Positions 25,777 through 34,181 of a stretch of DNA of 64,000 bases are shown in pieces. The notes beneath the pieces are model-generated. The model saw only the letters and a list, made by a program, of their open reading frames with translations. It was not told the DNA's origin and made no database searches. The stretch covers positions 62,001 through 126,000 of the forward strand of contig JABHDC010000118.1 in assembly GCA_018673255.1 (NCBI GenBank). The letters run 5' to 3'. The position numbers and the translations under genes were made by a program. Source of the DNA: Gemmatimonadota bacterium (lineage in GTDB: Bacteria; Latescibacterota; UBA2968; UBA8231). How positions within the stretch are numbered: position 1 is the stretch's first letter; each line of letters opens with the position of its first letter.

Positions 25777-27051
25777 ATGCTGCGTCGCAGTCGACTCGTG
25801 TTCCTTCTACTCATGGCTGTCCAGCCCTTGTCCGGGCAAACCGAGGCCAGCAATGAGTCCAGCAACGAGTCCAGCTTCCCCCGCAAGCAACCGAGCCGTC
25901 GCACTTGGGAGCATCTTGTATCGCTGCCTGGTACCGTTCTCTACGCACCGCTCTGGACCACCTTCAAGGGTGTGGAGCACCTGGTAGCATTCTCTCGCGA
26001 GTATCACCCCATCGATCGGGTCTATCGACTCTTTGTCACCGCCGATGGCCGGCGTGGCCTGTTTCCCCGCATCGGTCCCAAACATGGCAGCGGCTTCAGT
26101 TTTTTTCAGAAGGGACTCTGGGGACCGCAGTCACAACTGAACATGGGATTGTCGGGAGGCCTCCGCGGCAGACGCCATCTGCAACTCGGACTGCGTAGAC
26201 TGCCCCTGTTCGGCTCGCGGGTGAGGACCGACTTCAGTGCCCGCTACCGGTTCCTGACCACGGAAACCTTCTTTGGACTTGGGCCGGATAGCCGGCGCGC
26301 CGACAAGAGCAACTATGGCCATCGTTATGCCGAGGCAGAGCTCGCCGTTGCCCTGCCGCTGGGTCGTGACTGGCTTGGACTCCGTCTTGGTCTTGAACGC
26401 AATCAGATAGAGGCGGGGCGTAACAATTCAGTGCCATCCATCACCGATGGACCCGAGTACTCCGAAAGCACGTTACCTGGGTTGGAGAAGGATGCCAACC
26501 TGATGCGGGTTACACTGGAGTGGCAGCGTGACGGCACCAACCGTCCCTTTCGTCCGAGTGCCGGCCGGCGGTTCGTGTTGCGTGGAGGTGCCCATATCCA
26601 GCCAGATGGCGACGACTTCGGCTTCTGGCAGGTTTCAGGTGACGTCAGACAGTACCAACATCTCGTCTTCAACCGGATCATCGTTCTCCGTCTTGGTTGG
26701 CAGATCACAACCGAGCTGGGCGATCGTCGCACGCCATTCTACTACACGAGTGAACTCGGCAGCCAGGAAACGATTCGGGGTTTTGACAGGGGACGATTCC
26801 GCAGTGACGACACGATCCTGGGCTCGGTCGAGTACCGCTATCCGATTTCGGACGGTGTCGACGCCTTCTGGTTTGCCGACGCGGGCCAGGTGACGCCCAA
26901 CCTTTTCGATGGCTTGCAGCGAGACGATCTGCAATACGGCTATGGGGGTGGCATCCAGCACTGGAATTCGACGCGCATCGTAAGCAATCTGGTGATCAGC
27001 AAGAGCAGAGAGCAGTTGCGTCTCTACTTCGGCCTGAATCGTACGCTGTAA
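25777..27051 (+). CDS. Omp85/BamA-TamA-type outer-membrane barrel without POTRA domains
   Basis: A 424-residue outer-membrane protein. Residues 1-21 are a signal peptide ending PLSGQT. There is no room for POTRA repeats; the mature protein goes almost directly into a 16-strand-type barrel. The key landmark is the loop 6 motif IRGFDRGRF, corresponding to the (V)RGF signature of the Omp85 superfamily, followed by GSVEYRYPI and the C-terminal YGYGGGIQHW and LRLYFGLNRTL strands. Similar short barrels are annotated as surface antigen or the barrel half of patatin-like proteins. It is the first gene of a three-gene operon (18 bp to the next gene). A role in protein or lipid transfer across the outer membrane is inferred. 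Confidence 0.82.
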   Translation: MLRRSRLVFLLLMAVQPLSGQTEASNESSNESSFPRKQPSRRTWEHLVSLPGTVLYAPLWTTFKGVEHLVAFSREYHPIDRVYRLFVTADGRRGLFPRIGPKHGSGFSFFQKGLWGPQSQLNMGLSGGLRGRRHLQLGLRRLPLFGSRVRTDFSARYRFLTTETFFGLGPDSRRADKSNYGHRYAEAELAVALPLGRDWLGLRLGLERNQIEAGRNNSVPSITDGPEYSESTLPGLEKDANLMRVTLEWQRDGTNRPFRPSAGRRFVLRGGAHIQPDGDDFGFWQVSGDVRQYQHLVFNRIIVLRLGWQITTELGDRRTPFYYTSELGSQETIRGFDRGRFRSDDTILGSVEYRYPISDGVDAFWFADAGQVTPNLFDGLQRDDLQYGYGGGIQHWNSTRIVSNLVISKSREQLRLYFGLNRTL

Positions 27052-27069
27052 CAGGAGAGCGAATCGATC

Positions 27070-28743
27070 ATGGCCATCTCAGTTGTCCTTCTACTTGCCA
27101 CCCTTCTCATCGCATGCGGTGGCAGTGGACAGTTTCGGCGGTCTGAGCCGATCCCCAGCGACCAGCAGGATATCCCCGCCCCGGAATTCCGGGAAAAGGA
27201 TGTCTTCGCCATGTACTTCGACAAGCAGATCACCGACCAGGGTGAGCAGGTGTTCGATCTGTCACGCCAATTCCGGCGACTCTTCGGACGGCCCAAGCAG
27301 GCCTTCAACGTGGATGCATTCGACGAGGTACCCAATTCGAGCTGGTTCACCAACCGGAATTTCCGTCGCCAGCTGTCGTTGGAGGCTATCACCCACGGAC
27401 CAGGAGAGGGACGTGGCCCCGCCCCTGGTATCTGGGAGGTCGTATCGGCCAAGGTAGGAGGCGCTACCGCCGGTTTTCAGATTGTCGATTCCCGAGGCGA
27501 CCGCTACGTACTCAAATTTGACCCACCCGGCTATGCGGAGATGGCCACCGGTGCTGAGGTCGTCTCCACCAACCTGTTCTATGCCGCCGGCTACAATACG
27601 CCCGAGAATCAACTGGCAACCTTTCGGCCGGAGGAGCTGAGGCTGGGTGACAATGTCGCCTTTGCCGATGGATTCGGTGGCGATCGCTTCATGACGCAGG
27701 CCGATCTGGATGCGGTGCTGGTGCGTGTGCACAAGCTGCCGGACGGCCGTATCCGCACCATGGCAAGCAAGTATCTACCCGGCCAGATCCTCGGTCCCTT
27801 CGAGTACGACGGCACCCGGCCCGACGACCCCAACGATTTCATCCCGCACGAGCATCGACGGGAACTGCGGGGCATGCGCTACATCGCCGCCTGGATCAAC
27901 CACTACGACACGAAATCGGCCAACTCGATGGACGCCTACGTGGAGCAAGGCGGACGTCGCTATGTCAGACACCACATGATGGACTTTGGCTCTACCCTGG
28001 GCAGCCAGGGCAACGAGCCGATGCCGATCAAAGTCGGCTACGAGAACACCAAGGATCCTCGCCAGGCTCTGATCTATGCCATCACCCTCGGTCTCTATGT
28101 GCCGCCCTGGCAACGCCATGAGACCGAGGTTCTGTATCCTTCGATCGGCCGTCTTTCGTCGAATCTCTTCGATCCGCCCAAGTTCAAGCCGATCACGCCC
28201 AATCCGGCCTTCGAGAACCTCACGCACCGTGACGGCTACTGGGGCGCCAAGATCGTCATGTCATTCACCAACGAACAGATCGAAGCTGCCGTCGCGGCGG
28301 GACAGTACACCGATCCGGAAGCGGCCGCCTATCTGCTGCGCACGCTGATCGAGCGTCGCGACAAGATCGGCCGCTACTGGTTCGTGAAGATGAACCCCCT
28401 CGATCGTTTCGAACTGCATTCGGCCGACGAGACCTCGGAAGTCTGTTTCGCCGATCTCGCCGTCGATGGTGGTCTGGAGCAGGCCGCTTCAACCCGCTAT
28501 CGCCACACGATTACATACGCTGATCAAGACGTAGTGGTCGATAGAGAGACTCAGTCCACCTGTGTCCGGCTGCCGCCCGTGCCGGCGTCAGTATCCAGCA
28601 AAGACGCTGCTCTGCAGAACATTCGGATCACGCTGCAGACTCGACGGGAGACGACACCATCGTGGAGCAACCGCATCTGGGTCTTCTTGAGTGCCGATGA
28701 AATTGGCGGTCTGCAATTGCTTGGTTTGCAGCGTGAAGAGTAG
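27070..28743 (+). CDS. Lipoprotein with protein-kinase-like motifs
   Basis: A 557-residue protein with a lipoprotein signal (LLLATLLIACGG, Cys16). No family name comes to mind, but motifs follow the protein-kinase fold in order: a Gly-containing loop KVGGATAGF (128-136), VLKFD with Lys149 as in strand beta-3, Glu163 in a following helix (GAEVVSTNLF), then NHYDTKSAN with Asp280, Lys282 and Asn285 in the spacing of a catalytic loop, and MDFGSTLG with Asp305-Phe306-Gly307 like the magnesium-binding DFG. This matches the pattern of atypical kinases. It would act in the periplasm or at the cell surface, between an Omp85-type barrel and a PAP2 phosphatase. Motif order is seen; kinase activity is inference. 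AGGAG precedes ATG 27070. Confidence 0.7.
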   Translation: MAISVVLLLATLLIACGGSGQFRRSEPIPSDQQDIPAPEFREKDVFAMYFDKQITDQGEQVFDLSRQFRRLFGRPKQAFNVDAFDEVPNSSWFTNRNFRRQLSLEAITHGPGEGRGPAPGIWEVVSAKVGGATAGFQIVDSRGDRYVLKFDPPGYAEMATGAEVVSTNLFYAAGYNTPENQLATFRPEELRLGDNVAFADGFGGDRFMTQADLDAVLVRVHKLPDGRIRTMASKYLPGQILGPFEYDGTRPDDPNDFIPHEHRRELRGMRYIAAWINHYDTKSANSMDAYVEQGGRRYVRHHMMDFGSTLGSQGNEPMPIKVGYENTKDPRQALIYAITLGLYVPPWQRHETEVLYPSIGRLSSNLFDPPKFKPITPNPAFENLTHRDGYWGAKIVMSFTNEQIEAAVAAGQYTDPEAAAYLLRTLIERRDKIGRYWFVKMNPLDRFELHSADETSEVCFADLAVDGGLEQAASTRYRHTITYADQDVVVDRETQSTCVRLPPVPASVSSKDAALQNIRITLQTRRETTPSWSNRIWVFLSADEIGGLQLLGLQREE

Positions 28744-28747
28744 GCCC

Positions 28748-29590
28748 GTGAGGGTCCGCGGCGATGTCCTTCTTCTGCTGTTGCTGGTATGGCCTCACCA
28801 GGGCCACACCCAAACCAGCGCGACCCCTACCGATTCCAACGCAGCAGCGTCGTGGTTCGGAGCCATGAGAGGTGATTTTGCACACGCTCTGCAAGCACCC
28901 ACAAGGTGGTCGCGCCGTGATGGGCCGAAGATTGCCACACTGGCCCTGACCGTGGGCGGTCTGGTCCGCTGGGCCGATGAGGATATCGACCGGGAATTCC
29001 CCCAGGATGAACATCGCCTGTTCAGCCCCGCCCGAGGTCTGCTGCCCTTGGGCGAGAAGTATGACACCATTCCTTCAACCCACATGATCGTCGGTCTGAC
29101 TGCCGCCTTCTCGCTCAGCAGTGTCGTACTGGATGAGCCGAGACACCTGGAAACGGCGAGACTGCTGGTGGAAGCCTACGTGATCGTCAACGGCGTGGGG
29201 ATCGTCGGCAAGCAACTGCTTGGACGGGCCCGACCTTTCGTGGGCAGCGGTTCCAGAGATTTCGATCTTGCCAGGTTCAGCAGCCAGAATGATTTCCGCT
29301 CCATGCCCTCAGGCCACTCTCTCGAGGCCTTTGCGACGATGACCATTCTGGCCAAGCGCTATCCACACTGGTGGGTTCAACTACCGGCGTACTCGGTGGC
29401 CGGTGGGGTAGCTGCGCAGCGGATCGATACCCACAAGCACTGGGTTTCGGACGTGGTGTTGGGTGGCACCATCGGTTATCAGGTGGCCCGTATGCTGGCC
29501 GATCACTCCGCGGCCAGGTCGAGTGATCCGTCGGCTGCGGTCCGACTCGTCTATCATCCGGCTGGCATCGGTCTGGCCGTCACTTTCTGA
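28748..29590 (+). CDS. PAP2-family phosphatase, exported
   Basis: A 280-residue phosphatidic-acid-phosphatase-type enzyme. GTG 28748, four bases after the upstream stop, starts a signal peptide (LLLLLLVW, cut near GHTQTS); the open frame runs further upstream but inside the previous gene. The three PAP2 motifs are KQLLGRARP, SMPSGHS (His as proton donor) and RIDTHKHWVSDV (nucleophile His and Asp). It would remove phosphate from lipid phosphates or other phosphoesters in the periplasm. Only a few hydrophobic segments are seen, so it may be less deeply embedded than typical lipid phosphatases. Last gene of the operon; converges on pirin. Confidence 0.85.
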   Translation: MRVRGDVLLLLLLVWPHQGHTQTSATPTDSNAAASWFGAMRGDFAHALQAPTRWSRRDGPKIATLALTVGGLVRWADEDIDREFPQDEHRLFSPARGLLPLGEKYDTIPSTHMIVGLTAAFSLSSVVLDEPRHLETARLLVEAYVIVNGVGIVGKQLLGRARPFVGSGSRDFDLARFSSQNDFRSMPSGHSLEAFATMTILAKRYPHWWVQLPAYSVAGGVAAQRIDTHKHWVSDVVLGGTIGYQVARMLADHSAARSSDPSAAVRLVYHPAGIGLAVTF

Positions 29591-29610
29591 CGTGCCGATG
29601 GCATCCAGCA

Positions 29611-30522
29611 TCACCGCTTCCGAATGAACGTTCCCTTCTGCAGCTCTGAGAAGGCCTGTTCCAACTCATCCTTCGTATTCATAACAATCGGTCCGCGCCA
29701 CGCCACGGGCTCTTCAATCGGCTTGCCTGAGATCAACAGGAAGCGGATGCCCTCATCTCCTGCCTGCACGGTGATCTCGTCACCGGAATCGAAGAGGATG
29801 AGATTGCGATTGCCCGTCAGGTCGACGGTCGTCGCCTCGGGGGCGCCTTCTTCCATCACTTCCGTGGCAACAATCTGAGGGTCGGACGCATCGCGGAAAC
29901 TGCCGGCGCCATCGAAGATGTAGGCGAATCCATGGCGACCCATCTCCACGGGCAGTCTCTTGCGTTTGCCGGGGGGCACGTAGACGTCGAGATAACGGGG
30001 ATCGGCGGCGATGCCGTCGACGGGACCACGCTTGCCCCAGAATTCGCCGCAGATGACACGAATTGTGGTGCCGTCGTCGTCGATGATCTCGGGGATGTCC
30101 GCACCGGCCACGTCCTGGTAGCGTGGCGTCGTCATCTTCTCAGCGGCGGGCAGATTCGCCCACAACTGGAAGCCGTGCATACGACCCTGATCGTCGCCTT
30201 GCGGCATTTCCTGATGCAGGATGCCGGAGCCGGCCGTCATCCACTGAATGTCACCCGCACCCAACGCGCCGGTGTTACCCAGGCTGTCACCGTGGTTGAC
30301 GGTACCCGCCAACACGTAGGTGATGGTCTCGATGCCTCGATGTGGATGCCAGGGGAAACCGGCCATGTAGTCCTGCGGCTGGTCGCCACGGAAGTCGTCG
30401 AAGAGCAGAAAGGGATCGGTTTCGTCCGTGTCGCCAAAGCCGAAGGCTCGGCGCAGACGCACGCCGGCGCCTTCGATGTGTGGTTGGGCTTCGACGATAC
30501 GTTTCACTGGGCGAATGGACAC
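29611..30522 (-). CDS. Pirin-family bicupin protein
   Basis: A 303-residue pirin. The N-terminal cupin holds the metal ligands in FPWHPHRGIETITYVLAG and GILHQEMP (His, His, His and Glu); the C-terminal cupin, PVEMGRHGFAYIFDGAGSF, is the usual second domain. Bacterial pirins are variously reported as quercetinases, redox sensors or regulators of central metabolism, so a specific function is not claimed. The frame could start at TTG 30534, but GTG 30522 gives the standard MSIRPVKRIVEAQP start of the family. It converges on the PAP2 gene and is divergent from the mannonate dehydratase-like gene. A decayed copy of its 3' end lies at 21271-21330. Confidence 0.88.
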   Translation of the reverse strand: MSIRPVKRIVEAQPHIEGAGVRLRRAFGFGDTDETDPFLLFDDFRGDQPQDYMAGFPWHPHRGIETITYVLAGTVNHGDSLGNTGALGAGDIQWMTAGSGILHQEMPQGDDQGRMHGFQLWANLPAAEKMTTPRYQDVAGADIPEIIDDDGTTIRVICGEFWGKRGPVDGIAADPRYLDVYVPPGKRKRLPVEMGRHGFAYIFDGAGSFRDASDPQIVATEVMEEGAPEATTVDLTGNRNLILFDSGDEITVQAGDEGIRFLLISGKPIEEPVAWRGPIVMNTKDELEQAFSELQKGTFIRKR

Positions 30523-30611
30523 GAAGACTCGCAATCGTTGGGTTTGGTGATGTGTTCCCCGATTCTATCGTCGACCGGACGGATGTCAATACAACCGAAG
30601 GAGCAGCTCTG

Positions 30612-31547
30612 ATGCGAATCGCCATGGTCGTGACGCCATTCAACGACCAGAACCTGCAGTTGGCCCGTCAGATCGGCGTCACCGATATCGTCGTTCGTTA
30701 TCCTGGATCCCAGGTGGAAGATCTGCTACCCCTGTGTCAGCAGGTTGAGGCAGACGGCATGTCGGTCGCCGTCGTGGAGGGGCATCTGCCCATCGATCGC
30801 ATCGTGCTGGGCATGGATGGTTGGCAGTCACAGGTGGAGGAGTTGAGTTGCCTGATCCGCTCCATGGGTGCCTGCGGTGTGGGTGTGCTCTGTTATAACT
30901 GGATGGGCGTCACCGATTGGACGCGCACATCGGAAACGACGCCCGGGCGGGGTGGCGCACTGTGTACGGAGTTTGATCGAGATAAGGCCGAAGCGCTGGG
31001 GCCGATCGACGGGCCGCGCGTCGGTGCCGCAGCCCTATGGGAGAACCTCGAGCGTTTCCTCGAGAAGATCCTGCCTGTGGCCGAGGAGGCCGGTGTTGCC
31101 CTGGCTATGCACCCTGATGATCCGCCGCTGACCCCGTTGCGTGGCCTGGAACGAATCATGGTCGATCCGGAAGCCTTCGAGCGGCTCGTGGCAATCTCCC
31201 CGAGTCGGGCAAATGGGATCTGTTTCTGCCAGGGCAACTTCGCCGCCATGGGCGTGGATGTACCGGCGACGATCCACCGACTGGGTCCGCACATTCGCTT
31301 CGTGCATTCGCGGGACGTGAAGGGCACGCCGGACCATTTCGTCGAGACCTTCCACGACGATGGACCCACGGACATGTACGCGGCCATCAAAGCCTACGCG
31401 GACACCGGATTCGATGGTGTCATGCGTCCCGATCACGTGCCCGTGCTGGCCGGAGAATCAGGTGAGGCGGGATATACGATGATGGGACGCCTCTTTGCCG
31501 TCGGCTATCTGCGCGGTCTGATGGAAGCCACCACAAAGCGGGCGTGA
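30612..31547 (+). CDS. Mannonate dehydratase-like TIM-barrel enzyme (UxuA family)
   Basis: A 311-residue TIM-barrel protein resembling UxuA, which dehydrates D-mannonate to 2-keto-3-deoxygluconate in glucuronate and alginate-type uronate catabolism. Visible active-site blocks are LAMHPDDPP, ICFCQGNF, FVHSRDVKG and DGVMRPDHVP, the metal-ligating His, Cys, His and Asp set of UxuA. The chain is shorter than Escherichia coli UxuA (about 394 residues), as in many environmental homologues. ATG 30612 has AAGGAG eight bases upstream; the longer open frame is spurious. It converges on the glycyl radical enzyme gene. Uronate catabolism fits the heparinase-like lyase in the window. Confidence 0.85.
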   Translation: MRIAMVVTPFNDQNLQLARQIGVTDIVVRYPGSQVEDLLPLCQQVEADGMSVAVVEGHLPIDRIVLGMDGWQSQVEELSCLIRSMGACGVGVLCYNWMGVTDWTRTSETTPGRGGALCTEFDRDKAEALGPIDGPRVGAAALWENLERFLEKILPVAEEAGVALAMHPDDPPLTPLRGLERIMVDPEAFERLVAISPSRANGICFCQGNFAAMGVDVPATIHRLGPHIRFVHSRDVKGTPDHFVETFHDDGPTDMYAAIKAYADTGFDGVMRPDHVPVLAGESGEAGYTMMGRLFAVGYLRGLMEATTKRA

Positions 31548-31646
31548 CAGTCGCCTGGGATGAGACGACTTGCCCTGACTGAGTTCCCGCCAGAATGGTA
31601 TCGAGACGCACCCGCCGTGAGTGCGGCTGGAAGCCGGTGCCGAGCC

Positions 31647-33908
31647 TCAGGCCGAATGTCGGCGACGCGCGATGATTTCCCGTTGCAGGTCGTGGCCGAG
31701 TGTGGCAAATCGTGCCGAGAAGCCACCTACACGAACGATCAGATTCGGAAACTCTTCGGGATTCGCCAAGGCCTCTTCGAGGGTCTCGATGCTCGACGTG
31801 TTGCCCTGGAAGATCATCCCACCTGAGGCGAGGAAGGTGGTGAGGATGACACGCATGCGTTCGTGGTTGATCCACTGATCGTCCATGTCCCACATGGTGG
31901 TGGCGCCACCGGTCACACACTCCAGGGGAAGGGCCGTGCTTGAATTGATGGCACTCGTGATCCCTTCCGTCATCGCGCGGCCCTGGGGCGTGACACCGTG
32001 GCCGATCATCTCACCGGCGTGGGCCCCATCGCAACGGGCACCCAGTTCGGCACTGGCCGTCGGTGTCCAGACGAAGTTGAAGACCATCGGCTTCAGACGG
32101 CCGCCGAAGCGTGTGCGTCGGTCGGTGGCCAGCGTGCACACACTGCGCAGGACGCGTTGTGCCATGGTGTCTGCCTCGTCGTCCTGCACACCGAACATTG
32201 GCAGGTGACGCAGCCGAGCCTGCAGTGCGGCGTGACCTTCGAAATCATCTCGCAGCGCGTCGAGGATCTGCGCTCCCGATGCAAAACCTTGATCGAAGAC
32301 GGCACGTTTGAGGCTGGAGAGTGAATCGGCGGCACTGGTGATGCCGAGGGGGGCGAAGCCGTAGTCGTGGTAGCGTGATCCGCCGGCCTGTTGTTCGAGG
32401 CCGCGTTCGAGGCAATCGTCCATCAGGCTCGAGAGCAGGTAACAGGGGCGCAGTTCGGCGTAACACTCGCTGGCCACGTCGAGGGAACGGACCATGGCGT
32501 CGTATTGGCGCGCTACCTCGGTCTCGAAAGCCGCGTAGAGTTCCTCGAAGTCATCGTAGTCTGACAGATCGCGGGCCAGCGGGATGCGTCGTTCACCGGT
32601 CAGCAGATCGATGCCGCCATTGATGACCAGTTCCAGGACCTTGGCCACGTTGTGGGTGCAGGAGAAGTTCAGATCGCAGTTCATCCCCTGCGCACTGATC
32701 TCCATGCAGCCACCCGCCATGTATTTGACGGCATCCTCTCGGGTCACACCGCCGTTCATGAGGGCGGGCACGCAGACGTCATCATTGTAGATCTGGGCGC
32801 GATTCTCCCCCTCCAGCAGATATCTGACCATCAGTTCGATGAAATCCGGGTGGCACTGCTTGCAGACACGTGGATAGACGACCGGATGGGTCTGGTCGAG
32901 TTCGATGATGGATTCGACCATGATGTAGGACAGGGGATTGGCGGCGCAGGAACCATCCGCGTGGGTGCCGCCCGGTACGACGGCTTCAACCCACCCATCG
33001 CCGTTCTGGAGCCGTTCGTGATAACGAATCCAGAGTTCGTCGATCAGTTCGCGAGCCCCGTCCAGCGTGATGATGCCCGCTTCCAGATCAGGTTCCAGAT
33101 ACGGCCAGAGTATCTGGTCGGCGCGGCCGGGGCCATTGCCACCGAAGGGATTCTCGAACAACACGGCCAGGTGCTGGAAGTTGAAGAACTGGACCGCCTC
33201 GTGGAAGCTGCGCGGTGGCTTGTGGGGCACACGCTCGCAGATGTCGATCAGCTGTTCGAGCCGCTGCAGCTCAGAATTCTCATCCTGTCGCCGAGCCGTC
33301 CTGGCCGCAGATCTGAGGGCTGCAAGATGCCGGTCATTCCAATTCAGGACACTCTGCCACAGGATGATGGCGCCCTCGTAGAGTTGAATCGCGTTCTCAT
33401 CGGTAGCTGCATCTCGGCGTGCGGCGAGGTCGGCCATGTGGGCTTCGACGCCGATGGTGAGCAGCTGGTCCCAATTCCATCCGATGTGCCCGGGGGCACC
33501 GCCGCCCCCCACGAAGGGATCGATGATCTCACGCTGACGCTCTCTCATCTGCTTCCCGGGATCGAAGGACTCCCACTGCCGGGCGTGCTCTTCTTTCGGC
33601 ATCTCCCAGCGGGAGGGGATCTGGTAGAGCATGCCCACGAGGTGCTCATCCGGCAGCAGATAGACCGGTTCGTTCTCCAGTGCGTAGGCGAGGGATCGCG
33701 CATAACGCGCCGGATACGGGAGATCCGAGTAGCGCTCGAAGAAGCCCTCGGCCTGATGGCGCTTGCGCGGACTGCTCGTGTCGGCTGCCCCACGCTCGCG
33801 ACTGGCGTCCCGGAAGACAGCAGTGCGGGGTGACTGTGTCGTCAGGTGCTGCGTCGTAGGGAGCTGCGTCGTGAGGTGCCGTATCGTGAGTGGCCGACTC
33901 GAGTTCAT
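31647..33908 (-). CDS. Glycyl radical enzyme (pyruvate formate-lyase-like)
   Basis: A 753-residue glycyl radical enzyme counted from ATG 33908, which has GGAG upstream; an in-frame start at 33953 adds 15 unlikely residues. The thiyl-radical cysteine is Cys401 in AGGCMEI, and the C-terminal radical loop is RVGGFSARF with Gly729 as the radical site. The CMEI context, with Glu after the Cys, resembles diol dehydratase and C-C/C-N/C-O lyase subgroups rather than PFL itself, which has a Cys pair. The first 35 residues are low-complexity with TTQ pentad repeats. A radical SAM activase is needed; none is encoded in the window. Such enzymes are oxygen-sensitive, implying an anoxic phase of life. Confidence 0.9.
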   Translation of the reverse strand: MNSSRPLTIRHLTTQLPTTQHLTTQSPRTAVFRDASRERGAADTSSPRKRHQAEGFFERYSDLPYPARYARSLAYALENEPVYLLPDEHLVGMLYQIPSRWEMPKEEHARQWESFDPGKQMRERQREIIDPFVGGGGAPGHIGWNWDQLLTIGVEAHMADLAARRDAATDENAIQLYEGAIILWQSVLNWNDRHLAALRSAARTARRQDENSELQRLEQLIDICERVPHKPPRSFHEAVQFFNFQHLAVLFENPFGGNGPGRADQILWPYLEPDLEAGIITLDGARELIDELWIRYHERLQNGDGWVEAVVPGGTHADGSCAANPLSYIMVESIIELDQTHPVVYPRVCKQCHPDFIELMVRYLLEGENRAQIYNDDVCVPALMNGGVTREDAVKYMAGGCMEISAQGMNCDLNFSCTHNVAKVLELVINGGIDLLTGERRIPLARDLSDYDDFEELYAAFETEVARQYDAMVRSLDVASECYAELRPCYLLSSLMDDCLERGLEQQAGGSRYHDYGFAPLGITSAADSLSSLKRAVFDQGFASGAQILDALRDDFEGHAALQARLRHLPMFGVQDDEADTMAQRVLRSVCTLATDRRTRFGGRLKPMVFNFVWTPTASAELGARCDGAHAGEMIGHGVTPQGRAMTEGITSAINSSTALPLECVTGGATTMWDMDDQWINHERMRVILTTFLASGGMIFQGNTSSIETLEEALANPEEFPNLIVRVGGFSARFATLGHDLQREIIARRRHSA
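33826..33900 (-). repeat. Five degenerate 15-bp tandem units in the GRE 5' end
   Basis: Units starting at 33826, 33841, 33856, 33871 and 33886 share a GTGxGGTGxxGxxTC core. On the coding strand they give TTQ-containing pentads (TTQLP, TTQHL, TTQSP). They form an N-terminal extension not expected in the glycyl radical enzyme fold and probably arose by slippage. Confidence 0.6.
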
Positions 33909-34181
33909 GTGGTGGGCTCCATAGGATTTCTGCTTGTTGATGCAGCATGGCACCCTCTCTACGATCGACGAGGCGGTGCCGGTACCTTACCGCTCATCTT
34001 ACACAACCAGCCCCATCCAGGCACCCGGTGGCAGTCTGGTGATCCAAGATATCCGGCTCTGGCCTCGGGGCATACTGAATCCATCTGACCAGATTGGCCT
34101 CATGATCGTGCTGGATATGGCGATCGAGTTCGTCGATGATACTCCTGACATGCCCCGGCATCGCTCACTGAGGAGGGATCC

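Noticed and set aside
32652..33833. 393-codon plus-strand open frame across the glycyl radical enzyme gene
   Set aside because: It is antisense to a gene with clear GRE motifs and shows no signature of its own.
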